This document shows, piece after piece, positions 9,781 through 18,663 of a stretch of DNA of 64,000 nt (its first letter is position 1; each line of letters opens with the position of its first letter). Origin of the DNA: Clostridium sp. (GTDB lineage: Bacteria > Bacillota > Clostridia > Lachnospirales > Lachnospiraceae); contig JAMPFF010000011.1 of the NCBI GenBank assembly GCA_023664605.1, forward strand, positions 1 to 64,000, given 5' to 3'. The translations under genes and the position numbers were made by a program. The notes under the pieces were generated by a model that was not told the DNA's origin, ran no database searches, and saw nothing but the letters and a program-made list of their open reading frames with translations.

Positions 9781-9798
9781 GTCTGACGACCTGCGTTT
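9773..9798 (-). terminator. Terminator-like stem-loop at the end of the NlpC/P60 gene
   Basis: AAACGCA (9773-9779) pairs with TGCGTTT (9792-9798), with inner GTC/GAC pairing. It overlaps the stop codon of the NlpC gene. The T-run after the stem is short, so termination may be partial. Confidence 0.55.
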
Positions 9799-10999
9799 AA
9801 ATAATCCTTCTAACCGTAATAATACTGCGATATGTCGCCGACTCCGTCTTGATTCCCGTACGCTCGGTGCTGGCATGTACGATGCGCCCGTTACCGATAT
9901 AGATGCCGACGTGTCCGCCATAGTATATGATATCGCCCGGCTGCGCTTCCGAATAGGAAACTCCCGTTCCCGCGCCGGACTGCGCATAGGAACTTCTCGG
10001 CAGGGAATAGCCGAACGATTTATAGACCGCCCAGACGAAACCGGAACAGTCCGCGCCCTCCGTCAGGCTCGTGCCGCCCGCTTTATAGGGATAGCCGACA
10101 TACTGTAAGGCAAAATTGGCAATATCACGCCCTTTGGCGCTGCCGCCGGATGCGCTCACGGTATTCTGGAACGAGGAGCTGCTCCCGGAACCGCCGCTGT
10201 TTTGCGCCGCCAGCCGTGCTTCTTCCTCCGCTTTTTTTCGCGCTTCTTCTTCGGCTTTCCGTCTCGCCTCTTCCTCTTCCAGCTTCTTAATCTGCGCCGT
10301 TTCCTGTTTTATCTTCGTCGTATAGACTGCCGCCTCCTGCTTTGCCTTTGCCAGCATGACGTTATAATTTTCATATTCCTCTTTCTTCTGCGCAAGCACT
10401 TCTTCCACATAAGCCTGTTCTTCTTCGAGTTCATACTGCGACGTCTGCAGCTCGGATTTTTCTTCCTCCAGCTTATCCTGCAGCGCGGCGACCTGTTCGA
10501 CCGTAACCTGATATTCCTCCAACAGTTTCCTGTCATATTCGTAGAGCTTCTCGACATACTCCGCCTTATTCACCATATCGCTGACGTCAAACGATTCCGT
10601 GAAAAGCTGTAAATAGGAAATCTCGCCCTGTTCATACATAAACTTAATACGAATCTTCATCGACTCGTACTGCTCGTCTTTCACCGCTACCGCCGCTTCA
10701 TAATCCGCCTGCGTCACTTCGATTTCTTCTTCTTTGTTCGCGATAGCCTCTTTAATCAGATTGATATCGGTCAGCAGGCTTACGATTTCCGCGTCCAGTT
10801 CTTCGATTTCTTCCCCAATATCGGCCTGCGCGCCCTTATATCCGGAAATTTCCTTGTTAATACTATTCAGTTGTGCCTCGTTTGCTTTCTTCTCTTGCTG
10901 CAGTTCAGAAATTGTGGTAGCGCGTACCGGCTCTACGACAGCCGCCAATAAAGCCAGAACTGCCAGCACGCTCATAACCCGCCCGAATCGTCTTTTCAT
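9797..10999 (-). CDS. Secreted NlpC/P60 peptidoglycan endopeptidase with coiled coil
   Basis: Secreted wall hydrolase of 400 residues. The signal peptide (about 1-28) ends near VRA-TT. A long coiled coil rich in Glu, Lys and Gln (about 30-265, PcsB-like) and a Gly/Ser linker lead to a C-terminal NlpC/P60 domain. The catalytic Cys is in GADCSGFVW, the His in GGHVGIYIGNG, and HAST supplies the third polar residue. Such enzymes cut stem peptides during division. AGAGG lies a few nt before the ATG, 15 nt after the asnS stop, so asnS and this gene may share a transcript. Confidence 0.93.
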   Translation of the reverse strand: MKRRFGRVMSVLAVLALLAAVVEPVRATTISELQQEKKANEAQLNSINKEISGYKGAQADIGEEIEELDAEIVSLLTDINLIKEAIANKEEEIEVTQADYEAAVAVKDEQYESMKIRIKFMYEQGEISYLQLFTESFDVSDMVNKAEYVEKLYEYDRKLLEEYQVTVEQVAALQDKLEEEKSELQTSQYELEEEQAYVEEVLAQKKEEYENYNVMLAKAKQEAAVYTTKIKQETAQIKKLEEEEARRKAEEEARKKAEEEARLAAQNSGGSGSSSSFQNTVSASGGSAKGRDIANFALQYVGYPYKAGGTSLTEGADCSGFVWAVYKSFGYSLPRSSYAQSGAGTGVSYSEAQPGDIIYYGGHVGIYIGNGRIVHASTERTGIKTESATYRSIITVRRII

Positions 11000-11014
11000 A
11001 TGTGCCTCTTTTTG

Positions 11015-12406
11015 CTACAGTTCACAGTTGTTTACCGTTCTCGGGAACGGGATAACGTCTCTGATATTTCCCATTCCGGTCAAATACATCACACATCTTT
11101 CAAATCCCAGCCCGAAGCCCGCATGGCGCACGGAACCGTATTTTCGCAAATCCAGATAAAACTGATAATCATCTTTATTCAGATGCAGCTCGTCCATCCT
11201 CTTTTCCAACGTCTCCAAATCGTCTTCCCTCTGGCTGCCGCCGATAATCTCGCCGATACCCGGCACAAGGCAGTCCATAGCCGCCACGGTCTTTCCATCC
11301 TCGTTCAGTTTCATATAAAACGCCTTAATTTCCTTGGGGTAATCCGTTACAAAGACGGGGCGTTTAAATTCTTTTTCCGTCAGATAACGCTCATGCTCCG
11401 TCTGCAAATCACAGCCCCATGAAACCTTGTACTCAAACTCGTCGTTATGCTTTTCCAGTATCTTAATTGCCTCCGTATAGGTTACATGACCGAAATCGGA
11501 ATTGAGAACGTGCTGTAACCTCTCTATCAGACCTTTATCGACAAACTGGTTAAAGAAATTCATCTCCTCCGGCGCGTTTTCCAGAACATAGCGGATAATA
11601 TGCTTCAACATCGCCTCCGCCAGCATCATATCGTCCGTTAAATCGGCAAAAGCAATTTCCGGCTCAATCATCCAAAATTCCGCGGCGTGTCTTGTCGTAT
11701 TGGAATTTTCCGCACGGAAAGTCGGTCCGAAAGTATATACGTTTTTAAATGCAAAAGCATATGTTTCTACGTTTAACTGTCCGCTGACGGTAAGACTCGT
11801 CGGTTTCCCAAAAAAATCCTGCGTATAGTCAACGCTTCCGTCCTCATTCCTCGGAATATTGTCCAAATCAAGCGTCGTCACCTGAAACATCTCGCCCGCG
11901 CCCTCGCAATCGCTGCTTGTGATAAGCGGCGTATGCACATAGACAAAGCCTCTCTCCTGGAAAAAAGTATGAATGGCGTAGGCAATCAGCGAACGGACGC
12001 GGAAAGTCGCCTGAAATGTATTGGTTCTTGGTCTTAAATGCGAAATCGTCCTTAAATATTCAAAAGTATGGCGTTTTTTCTGCAGCGGATAGTCCGCCGT
12101 GGACGCGCCCTCTATCATAATCTCCTCCGCCTGCATCTCAAAAGGCTGCTTCGCCTGCGGCGTCGCCACAATTTTTCCTCTTGCCACAATAGCGGAACCT
12201 ACGTTCAATTTGGAAATGCTCTCAAAATTTGCAAGGCTGTCGCTGTATACAATCTGGAGCGTCTCAAAAAAAGTGCCGTCATTTACAACAATAAAGCCAA
12301 ATGTTTTGGAATCTCTGATACTTCTGACCCATCCGCCGACCGTTACTTCCTTATCCATATAATTTTCTCTGTTACGGTATAAATCTCTGATATCTGTCAA
12401 GTCCAT
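11015..12406 (-). CDS. asnS: Asparagine-tRNA ligase
   Basis: Class II aminoacyl-tRNA synthetase charging tRNA-Asn, 463 residues, the standard bacterial length. An N-terminal OB-fold anticodon domain ([19 protein letters not shown]) precedes the catalytic core with motif 2 ([21 protein letters not shown]) and motif 3 ([16 protein letters not shown]). The downstream-facing sequence [14 protein letters not shown] is typical of AsnRS rather than AspRS. A GAAAGGTGAGG site lies before the ATG, 32 nt after the stop of the trigger-factor-like gene. I see no T-box leader. Confidence 0.96.
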   Translation of the reverse strand: MDLTDIRDLYRNRENYMDKEVTVGGWVRSIRDSKTFGFIVVNDGTFFETLQIVYSDSLANFESISKLNVGSAIVARGKIVATPQAKQPFEMQAEEIMIEGASTADYPLQKKRHTFEYLRTISHLRPRTNTFQATFRVRSLIAYAIHTFFQERGFVYVHTPLITSSDCEGAGEMFQVTTLDLDNIPRNEDGSVDYTQDFFGKPTSLTVSGQLNVETYAFAFKNVYTFGPTFRAENSNTTRHAAEFWMIEPEIAFADLTDDMMLAEAMLKHIIRYVLENAPEEMNFFNQFVDKGLIERLQHVLNSDFGHVTYTEAIKILEKHNDEFEYKVSWGCDLQTEHERYLTEKEFKRPVFVTDYPKEIKAFYMKLNEDGKTVAAMDCLVPGIGEIIGGSQREDDLETLEKRMDELHLNKDDYQFYLDLRKYGSVRHAGFGLGFERCVMYLTGMGNIRDVIPFPRTVNNCEL

Positions 12407-12438
12407 TTGAAAACCTCACCTTTCCTTATTATTCATAA

Positions 12439-13509
12439 TCACTGTTCCATATGAATCTCTGCATTCTCTTCCAGAAAACCCATTACGTTTTCCGCCATCT
12501 GATATTCGTAGAAAACCTCTTCGCCTATTTCTTCCTTAAACGCCTCTACGGACTCATATCCTGAGCTTAACGCGTGTTCTTCCATCGCCTGCGCCATCTC
12601 CTCTTTTGTCAGATTTAATCCCTCGGCGTCGGCGATTGCCTGAAACATAATATACTGCTGCGCCACCTTGGCGGCGTCCTCCCGAAACATCTGCATATAG
12701 GCTTCCGAATCCATACTATACTGAGCCTGCATATAAGTATTTAAGTCCACGCCGTACTCCGCAAGCTGTGCCGTCATATCCTCAATCTGCATATTGCAGT
12801 AACGCTCGACCATTTTCTCCGGCGGCGTTTCAAAAATGCATCCCGCCATAACCGCCTGCACGATTTTTCCCGTTACTTCTGTTTCATAAGCGCTTGCTGC
12901 ATTTGCATAAAAATAATCATAGAGATAGTTCTCAAAATCCTCTACCGTCTCATATTCTTCCTGCGTCAGTTCTTTGATAAAGTCATCTGTCAGCTCCTGC
13001 GGCTCTATAATGGAAATACTGTTGATTGTCACCTCGAACGTCACTGCCACCCCTGCCATTTCCGTATTGCGGTAGTTTTCCGGGAATGTCAAATCCAGCG
13101 AGACTGTCTCGCCGACTTCTTTACCGATTAACCCGTCCTCAAAACCCGGTATAAAACTGCCCGAACCGATTGTTAAATCCTGTCCTGCTGCCGTGCCGCC
13201 CTCAAAAGCCGTGCCGTCACGGTACCCGGCATAGTCGATATTCACCGTATCGCCCTCTTCCACCAGCGTCCTGTCCGTCACCGGAACCGTTATTCCATTC
13301 ATAAGTTCCAAATCGGCTATTGAATCCGCCATGTTCTTCTGCGCCACAGCTTCGGGGTCTGATACCGTTATCTCAATGCCTTTATACGTTCCAAGCGTCA
13401 CATAATCGGACGCTTTTATTTTGCTTATATATTCCACATCTTTTCCGCAGGCGGATAAAACGCCCGCCATGAGCGTCGCCGCCATAAGCAGCGCTATTTT
13501 CTTTTTCAT
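12439..13509 (-). CDS. Trigger-factor-like lipoprotein, FKBP peptidyl-prolyl isomerase
   Basis: Predicted lipoprotein of 356 residues with lipobox GVLSAC (Cys about 21). An FKBP domain (about 85-175) has EEGDTVNIDYAGYRDGTAFEGG and GSGSFIPGFEDGLIG; the helical remainder resembles the trigger factor C-terminal region. It lacks the ribosome-binding N-terminal domain and carries an export signal, so it is an extracytoplasmic folding factor (PrsA-like role by inference), not cytosolic Tig. It lies 32 nt upstream of asnS. The leader contains GAAAGGCATG 12 nt before the ATG. Confidence 0.88.
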   Translation of the reverse strand: MKKKIALLMAATLMAGVLSACGKDVEYISKIKASDYVTLGTYKGIEITVSDPEAVAQKNMADSIADLELMNGITVPVTDRTLVEEGDTVNIDYAGYRDGTAFEGGTAAGQDLTIGSGSFIPGFEDGLIGKEVGETVSLDLTFPENYRNTEMAGVAVTFEVTINSISIIEPQELTDDFIKELTQEEYETVEDFENYLYDYFYANAASAYETEVTGKIVQAVMAGCIFETPPEKMVERYCNMQIEDMTAQLAEYGVDLNTYMQAQYSMDSEAYMQMFREDAAKVAQQYIMFQAIADAEGLNLTKEEMAQAMEEHALSSGYESVEAFKEEIGEEVFYEYQMAENVMGFLEENAEIHMEQ

Positions 13510-13608
13510 ATATCATCCATGCCTTTCTTTCAGCGTGTGAAAAATTTATTTTTTACATTTACCATACTAAAATATATCATAGTTTCTTTGCAAAATCCAT
13601 AAGAAATC

Positions 13609-13637
13609 TTGCTTAATGTCAAAATCAATGCTAAAAT
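13609..13637 (+). promoter_or_regulatory. Promoter for the small membrane protein gene at 13684
   Basis: TTGCTT (13609-13614), 17 nt, TAAAAT (13632-13637) preceded by TGC. It lies 46 nt before the ATG in the divergent gap between the trigger-factor-like gene and this gene. Confidence 0.6.
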
Positions 13638-13683
13638 ATTTGTTACCAAAATAAGTCATCAAGAAAATTTCGGAGGTATTCTC

Positions 13684-14160
13684 ATGAGTACATGGTCAAT
13701 CGTATTATTGTGCATTTTAGCCGTTCTTATTATCGCCGTTGTCGCTTTATATTTTTTAGGACGGAATATGCAAAAGAAACAGAATGCGCAGCAAGCGCAG
13801 ATAGACGCTATGAAACAGACCGTTTCCATGCTGATTATTGATAAAAAACGGATGAAGATAAAAGATTCCGGGCTGCCGCAGATGGTGATTGAGCAGACTC
13901 CCAAGCTTTTGCGCAGTTCCAAGCTTCCCGTAGTAAAAGCCAAGGTCGGCCCCCAGATTATGACGTTAATCTCCGATGAAAAGATTTTTGATTCCATTCC
14001 TGTAAAAAAAGAAGTGAAAGCCGTTGTCAGCGGCATCTATATTACCGATGTAAAAGGGCTTCACGGCAAACTGGCCCCGGTAGAAGCCAAGAAAAAAGGC
14101 TTCTTCAAACGCGCATTGGAAAAAGCGCAGGAAAAAGCCGGTGCAACACCCATTAAATAG
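13684..14160 (+). CDS. Small membrane-anchored protein of unknown function
   Basis: I do not recognise the family. The product has about 158 residues: one N-terminal membrane helix (about 5-26), a short basic and Gln-rich linker (about 30-45), then a soluble domain rich in Lys and Val ending in a basic tail (KKKGFFKRALEKAQEKAG). It is probably anchored with the soluble part in the cytoplasm. GGAGG at 13672-13676 fixes the start at the ATG 13684; the frame is open 25 codons further up without a site. The 3' end overlaps the convergent DUF1934 gene by 8 nt. Confidence 0.8.
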   Translation: MSTWSIVLLCILAVLIIAVVALYFLGRNMQKKQNAQQAQIDAMKQTVSMLIIDKKRMKIKDSGLPQMVIEQTPKLLRSSKLPVVKAKVGPQIMTLISDEKIFDSIPVKKEVKAVVSGIYITDVKGLHGKLAPVEAKKKGFFKRALEKAQEKAGATPIK

Positions 14161-14581
14161 AACTGCGAATTGTAATGAGTATCCTGCGTTTTGCAAGGTA
14201 CTCATTATTTTGTTCCAACCGATAATCCACTTCAATCGTAATCTCGTCATCTTTATTTATCATATTGATTTTCTCCGTATCGACGCCAAGCAGAATATCT
14301 CCGTACGGCGTATGATACTCCGTCATATGCTTCTTATTTTCCTCAAATATCATTCGCATACATAAAGAACCGTTTCTGGAAAGCTCCAGAAAATGCTCCC
14401 CGAATTTTAATTTGCTCATCACGGGCTTTGGCGCTCCCTCTATGTTCTCCTCATAGACGACATAGCGGCTTTCGCCTTTTTCATAATAAGCGCCGGACAC
14501 CATAGTCCGGATATCATCTTCCATTTCCTCTCCGTTTTGAAACTGCGTTCCTTTTATCGACAGCCATACCTCTTTTGTCAC
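14153..14581 (-). CDS. DUF1934 family protein (YwiB-like)
   Basis: Small predicted beta-barrel protein of 142 residues, the usual length for DUF1934. It begins with an IKGTQF strand and contains the YTGTAYYE-like stretch MVSGAYYEKGESRYVVYEE. The family has a calycin-like barrel and no established reaction. The start is GTG with AAGG close upstream; the more obvious GAAAGG lies 14 nt away. It follows murI's opposite neighbour on the same strand, 21 nt after the murI stop. The final 25 codons also carry the plus-strand terminator of the facing gene. Confidence 0.75.
   Translation of the reverse strand: MTKEVWLSIKGTQFQNGEEMEDDIRTMVSGAYYEKGESRYVVYEENIEGAPKPVMSKLKFGEHFLELSRNGSLCMRMIFEENKKHMTEYHTPYGDILLGVDTEKINMINKDDEITIEVDYRLEQNNEYLAKRRILITIRSSI
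14173..14213 (+). terminator. Plus-strand terminator inside the DUF1934 coding region
   Basis: TAATGAGTA (14173-14181) pairs perfectly with TACTCATTA (14199-14207), followed by TTTTG. It starts 13 nt after the stop of the rightward gene at 13684-14160. Confidence 0.7.
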
Positions 14582-14602
14582 CTTGCAAACCCATGCCTTT
14601 CA

Positions 14603-15436
14603 CTAAAATTCCTCAATATTGATGGTTTTCGCGGAAAGAATCCCGTACGGGATAATGGAATTGGCAAATTTCTGGAACTTATCCGCCGCGTCACTGACAA
14701 AGAAACGGTACAGTTCCGTGCCAAGTTCCGGTCTTTTTTCGCTCTCCAGCCCTTCTCGTTCCAATAAATCTTTCAACGCATGTGCCGTTTCATATGCCGG
14801 ATTAACCAAAGTCACTTTATCGCCCATAACCCGTCCGAGCGTGGAACGTATGAGTGGATAATGGGTGCATCCCAAAATCAGCGTATCGATATCAATATCG
14901 ATTAATTCCGTCAAATACCTTCTGGCAATTTCATCCGTAACAGGGTCTTCCCACAATCCCTCTTCCACGAGCGGCACAAAGAGCGGACAGGCTTTTCCGA
15001 TAACACTGACACTACTGTCATTTTCTTCTATGTATCTTTTATAAATGCCGCTTTTAATGGTCGCCTCCGTGGCGATAACGCCGATTTTTCCGTTATGGGT
15101 CGCCTCTATGGCCGTTTTAGCGCCAGGCCGTACCACATCCACAATCGGCAGTTCCGCTTCTTCTTCCAGCGCATCCAGCGCACAGGCGGTCGCCGAATTG
15201 CAGGCAATCACTATCGCCTTTACATGCTGTGTCTGTAAAAACCTTACAATCTGTCTGGAATATCTGGTAAGGGTTTCCGGAGATTTACTTCCGTAGGGAA
15301 CCCGCGCCGTATCGCCAAAATAAACTATCCTTTCATTCGGTAACTGCCGCATAATCTCTCTCGCTACCGTCAAACCGCCGACTCCCGAATCAAAAACGCC
15401 AATCGGCGCATTGCAAAGCGACTCTTTTTCTTTCAT
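14603..15436 (-). CDS. murI: Glutamate racemase
   Basis: Makes D-glutamate for peptidoglycan. About 277 residues from the ATG at 15436. The N-terminal IGVFDSGVGGLTV motif, the first catalytic Cys in IACNSATA, the second in LILGCTHYPL, and PYGSKSPETL are all present. The chosen ATG overlaps the stop of the preceding small gene as ATGA and has AAAGGAG 12 nt upstream; a GTG 12 codons earlier is also open. Neighbours with wall roles (NlpC/P60, serine hydrolase) fit the function. Confidence 0.95.
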   Translation of the reverse strand: MKEKESLCNAPIGVFDSGVGGLTVAREIMRQLPNERIVYFGDTARVPYGSKSPETLTRYSRQIVRFLQTQHVKAIVIACNSATACALDALEEEAELPIVDVVRPGAKTAIEATHNGKIGVIATEATIKSGIYKRYIEENDSSVSVIGKACPLFVPLVEEGLWEDPVTDEIARRYLTELIDIDIDTLILGCTHYPLIRSTLGRVMGDKVTLVNPAYETAHALKDLLEREGLESEKRPELGTELYRFFVSDAADKFQKFANSIIPYGILSAKTINIEEF

Positions 15437-15696
15437 TTCACATTCAGACTCCTTTTTTTCATCCATTCCCACAGTCTGCTTTCTATGACAATCTCTTCTC
15501 CGCCCGCTTTCATCAGTTGACGGAACAATTCCTCTTCACAGACTTCTTTCGGTTCTGTCTCATCATATATTACGTCATAGGTATCCTGCGGGAAACACAG
15601 TTCCGGATAAAGAACTACCCACCACACAACCGCCAGCGCACCCGCCGCCATACCTGCCGCCATCTTTCTTATACGGGAAAATAAATTTCGTTTCAT
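15433..15696 (-). CDS. Small single-pass membrane protein of unknown function
   Basis: Not recognised. About 87 residues from the ATG at 15696: a basic N-terminus (MKRNLFSRIRK), one hydrophobic helix (about 12-30, AAGMAAGALAVVWWVVLYP), then an acidic outer part and a basic end. It may be anchored in the membrane with the acidic part outside. Starts at 15708 and 15723 are also in frame; AAAGG is 13 nt from the chosen ATG. It is translationally coupled to murI through an ATGA overlap, which supports it being a real gene. Confidence 0.7.
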   Translation of the reverse strand: MKRNLFSRIRKMAAGMAAGALAVVWWVVLYPELCFPQDTYDVIYDETEPKEVCEEELFRQLMKAGGEEIVIESRLWEWMKKRSLNVK

Positions 15697-15789
15697 TTTT
15701 ATACCCATGCCTTTCCCCAGCATCCGAACGTCTATTGTCCGAAATTTTTCTGGTTTGCAAGGAGTATTCCCGTTTTGATGCGTAATATT

Positions 15790-16464
15790 CTACTTTTCTC
15801 TTTCCATCCGTATCTGCCTGATAATCGATTTTTCCTGATTATCAATATGGAGTTTGGCCGCCCTGGCCGCTCCCTCCTTATCGTGACGGACAATGCTGTC
15901 ATAAATCATCCTATGCTCTTTCACCAGATGATTATGCTTATCTTCGTCTTTAATATATTCAAATCGGTATCGGTACATCTGTTCCGCTAAGTTATTGACA
16001 AGCTGTATCAGCCTCTCGTTACCGGTCGCCGCCACGATAATGTCATGCAGCGCCACATCTGCCTGCGCTATTATCGTCGCATCCTTTGTAACCGTCGCCT
16101 TTTCAAACTCATTGCAGGCTTTTTGAAGCTGCCTTTTTCCCTCCTCGGTAATCCTGTCGCAGGCAAGTTCCGCACAGAGCGCATCCAAAGCTCTCCTGAC
16201 CTCCAATACGTCCTTTAAGCTTTTCTCCGTAATCTGCGCCACCTCAGCGCCGCGTCTCGGAATCATAATAACAAGACCTTCCAGCTCCAGCTTACGGATG
16301 GCCTCTCTAATAGGCGTCCTGCTGACGCCAAGTTGATTGGCAAGATGGATTTCCATTAACCGCTCGCCCGGTTTTAACTCCCCGGTCAGAATTGCCTTTC
16401 GCAGCGTATTAAAAACCACATCCCGCAAAGGAAGAAATTCATCAATATTTGTCTGCAACTGCAT
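15790..16464 (-). CDS. GntR-family transcriptional regulator, FadR (FCD) subfamily
   Basis: Regulator of 224 residues. The N-terminal winged helix (about 10-75) has LRKAILTGELKPGERLMEIHLANQLGVSRTPIREAIRKLE in outline, and the C-terminal FCD all-helical domain (about 80-215) holds the metal and ligand site, with the usual His residues in ALHDIIV and KEHRMIYDSI. AAGGAGG lies 8 nt before the ATG. It lies 18 nt after ispE on the same strand. The palindromes in front of ispE have the TTGTATAC form often bound by this subfamily, so autoregulation of an ispE-gntR transcript is plausible. The ligand is unknown. Confidence 0.9.
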   Translation of the reverse strand: MQLQTNIDEFLPLRDVVFNTLRKAILTGELKPGERLMEIHLANQLGVSRTPIREAIRKLELEGLVIMIPRRGAEVAQITEKSLKDVLEVRRALDALCAELACDRITEEGKRQLQKACNEFEKATVTKDATIIAQADVALHDIIVAATGNERLIQLVNNLAEQMYRYRFEYIKDEDKHNHLVKEHRMIYDSIVRHDKEGAARAAKLHIDNQEKSIIRQIRMEREK

Positions 16465-16482
16465 TCCATAATCCTCCTTTCT

Positions 16483-17346
16483 TTATACATAAAATCCGCT
16501 CACAAAAACCTCTTTTGCCAAATTCTTTTCCTTTATCTGCGACGCCGCCCGCCCCGCGCTTTCCTCTTTCGTAAAGATACCGAAAACCGTAGGCCCGCTG
16601 CCGCTCATCAGCGCATTTTCTGCACCGGCGTTTTTCATCATTTTCTTTATCTCATCAATGACAGGGTATTCCCGCACCGTGACCGTTTCCAACACATTTC
16701 CGAGCCTGTCCGTAATTCCTTTTAAGTTTCCGTCCTTAATCGCCCCCGCCATGCCGTCGATATCCGGATGGAACGATAAGCTTTCCACATGCAGATTTTC
16801 GTATACAAATTTCGTAGAAACATTAATATCCGGCTTGGCAATCACCAAAACACACTTCGGCGGCGGCGGAAGTTTCGTTAAAACCTCTCCGATTCCCTCC
16901 GATAAAGCGCAGCCGCCCATCAAACAATACGGAATATCCGCGCCTAACGCAACGCCAATTTTTTGCAGTTTTTCCAGCGAAAAGCCAAGCGCAAACAGTT
17001 CATTTAATCCCGTAAGCGTCGCTGCGGCGTCCGTACTGCCGCCTGCCATTCCCGCGGCAATCGGGATTCTTTTTTGCAGCGTAATCTCTACGCCTTTTGT
17101 AATGCCCGCCTCTTTCATCAGAGACGCTGCCGCCTTATAAATGAGATTATCCGTTCCCGCAGATAATTCTTCTTTATCTGTTTTTAAGAAAATTCCTGGC
17201 TCTTTTTTCATGGTGAACGTCAGCGTATCGTAAATATCAATGGTCTGCATAATCATCCTGACTTCATGATAGCCGTCCGCTCTTTTTCTCAGCACATCCA
17301 ATCCTAAATTGATTTTGGCATATGCTTTTTTCTGAATCTGCTCCAT
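16483..17346 (-). CDS. ispE: 4-diphosphocytidyl-2-C-methyl-D-erythritol kinase
   Basis: GHMP kinase of the MEP isoprenoid pathway, phosphorylating CDP-methylerythritol. About 287 residues from the ATG at 17346. Motif 1 is AYAKINLGLDVL, the ATP-binding loop is AAGMAGGSTDAAA, and the C-terminal motif is LMSGSGPTVFGIF. Starts at 17355 and 17358 are also possible: the AGGAAAGG site is closer to those, but the family sequence begins at QKKAYAKI. The leader overlaps two palindromic operator candidates. Confidence 0.95.
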   Translation of the reverse strand: MEQIQKKAYAKINLGLDVLRKRADGYHEVRMIMQTIDIYDTLTFTMKKEPGIFLKTDKEELSAGTDNLIYKAAASLMKEAGITKGVEITLQKRIPIAAGMAGGSTDAAATLTGLNELFALGFSLEKLQKIGVALGADIPYCLMGGCALSEGIGEVLTKLPPPPKCVLVIAKPDINVSTKFVYENLHVESLSFHPDIDGMAGAIKDGNLKGITDRLGNVLETVTVREYPVIDEIKKMMKNAGAENALMSGSGPTVFGIFTKEESAGRAASQIKEKNLAKEVFVSGFYV

Positions 17347-17389
17347 ATGAATCATCATGCCTTTCCTATAATATGCGAATGAACAGGAT

Positions 17390-17439
17390 TTTTGTATACA
17401 GTATGCAAAAATTAGATTGTACTTAATTTTATACAATCT
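17390..17439. promoter_or_regulatory. Two palindromic operator candidates between ispE and the serine hydrolase gene
   Basis: The first is TTGTATAC-A-GTATGCAA (17392-17408), a near-perfect palindrome flanked by T and A. The second is AGATTGTA, 10 nt, TACAATCT (17414-17439), a perfect 8-bp repeat. Both have TTGTA/TACAA-type half sites. They sit between divergent genes, and the GntR regulator is two genes downstream of ispE. Confidence 0.55.
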
Positions 17440-17485
17440 ATGAAAGTTTGTCAATGTATAATGAATTTAATGGAGGATGAGAATC

Positions 17486-18661
17486 ATGAATCAGAAAAAA
17501 CTAACGCAGATACAGACGATACTTCAGGAAATGGTGGCAGAGCATTTTGTCTCCGGCGTTACCTGTATGGTTATCCAAAACGGCGAAAAACAGTGCTATT
17601 ATGAAGCCGGATACCGCGATATGGAAAATAAACTGCCGATGACAAAAGACACTATTTTCCGGCTCTATTCCATGTCGAAGCCGGTCACGGCCACAGCCGT
17701 CATGATGCTGCTGGAAGAGGGAAAGCTCGATTTATTAGACCCTGTCTGTCAATATCTGCCCGGTTTTATGAACCAGCATATTTTTGAAAACGGCAAAATG
17801 ATTCCCGCCGCCCGCCCCGTTACGATACAGGATTTGCTGAATATGACTTCCGGACTCGTATATCCGGGAGAAAATAATATTGCAGAGGTCAGAACAGGCG
17901 TTTTAATGGAAGAAATCATCAAGACCCTGACCTCGGACCATCCGCTTGCCACCGTAGAAATCATGAACCGTCTGGGGGAAATCCCCCTTGCCTTTCATCC
18001 CGGCGAAAGATGGCAGTACGGCATGTCGGCGGATGTTCTCGGCGCCGTCGTGGAAGTGGTTTCCGGCATGAGATTCGGAGAATTTTTAGCGCAGAGAATT
18101 TTTGAACCGCTTGGCATGAAAGATACTGCATTTTATGTTCCACAGGAAAAGCAAAACCGGCTTGCCAAGGTCTATGAGGAAAACAACGGAAAATTACAGG
18201 AATATCATACGCCGCATCTTGGCATCCAGAACCGCATGGAAATTGCCCCCGCATTTGAATCGGGCGGCGCAGGGCTTGTCTCTACGATAGAAGACTATGC
18301 CTCCTTTACGCAGATGCTGTTAAATAAAGGCTCTTATGCAGGGCAGGAACTTATATCGCCCAAGACCGTGGAATTTATGACCGGCGCCCACTTAACGCCC
18401 TCACAGCAGCCCTATGTCTGGCAATGGGAAAATCTCCCCGGTTATACCTATGCAAACTTACTGCGTATTATGGTTGACCCCGGCGCGGCAGTCTCTTTCA
18501 GCAGTCAGGGAGAATATGGCTGGGATGGCTGGCTGGGGCCGTATATGACAAACGATCCCGCCCATCATCTGACACTGCTTATGATGCAGCAGAAAACCAA
18601 CAGCGGCACTACCGTATATACGAGAAAGATTCGGAATATTCTCTATTCCGCATTAGATTAA
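17486..18661 (+). CDS. Serine hydrolase, beta-lactamase (class C) fold
   Basis: About 391 residues. The nucleophile motif SxxK is YSMSKPVTA (about residue 65), and the second motif is in WQYGMSADVLG, which fits the Y-x-S/N position of esterase-type members. A late GWDGWLGPYM stretch stands where the KTG box would be. There is no signal peptide, so it is probably a cytoplasmic esterase or amidase rather than a beta-lactamase or penicillin-binding protein. GGAGG at 17472-17476 selects the ATG at 17486; another ATG is at 17477 directly behind the site. It ends at a shared bidirectional terminator. Confidence 0.88.
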   Translation: MNQKKLTQIQTILQEMVAEHFVSGVTCMVIQNGEKQCYYEAGYRDMENKLPMTKDTIFRLYSMSKPVTATAVMMLLEEGKLDLLDPVCQYLPGFMNQHIFENGKMIPAARPVTIQDLLNMTSGLVYPGENNIAEVRTGVLMEEIIKTLTSDHPLATVEIMNRLGEIPLAFHPGERWQYGMSADVLGAVVEVVSGMRFGEFLAQRIFEPLGMKDTAFYVPQEKQNRLAKVYEENNGKLQEYHTPHLGIQNRMEIAPAFESGGAGLVSTIEDYASFTQMLLNKGSYAGQELISPKTVEFMTGAHLTPSQQPYVWQWENLPGYTYANLLRIMVDPGAAVSFSSQGEYGWDGWLGPYMTNDPAHHLTLLMMQQKTNSGTTVYTRKIRNILYSALD

Positions 18662-18663
18662 AC

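Noticed and set aside
10202-10612. 136-codon plus-strand frame
   Set aside because: It is antisense to the NlpC/P60 coiled coil. Its Phe- and Leu-rich translation is the mirror of Glu/Lys codons.
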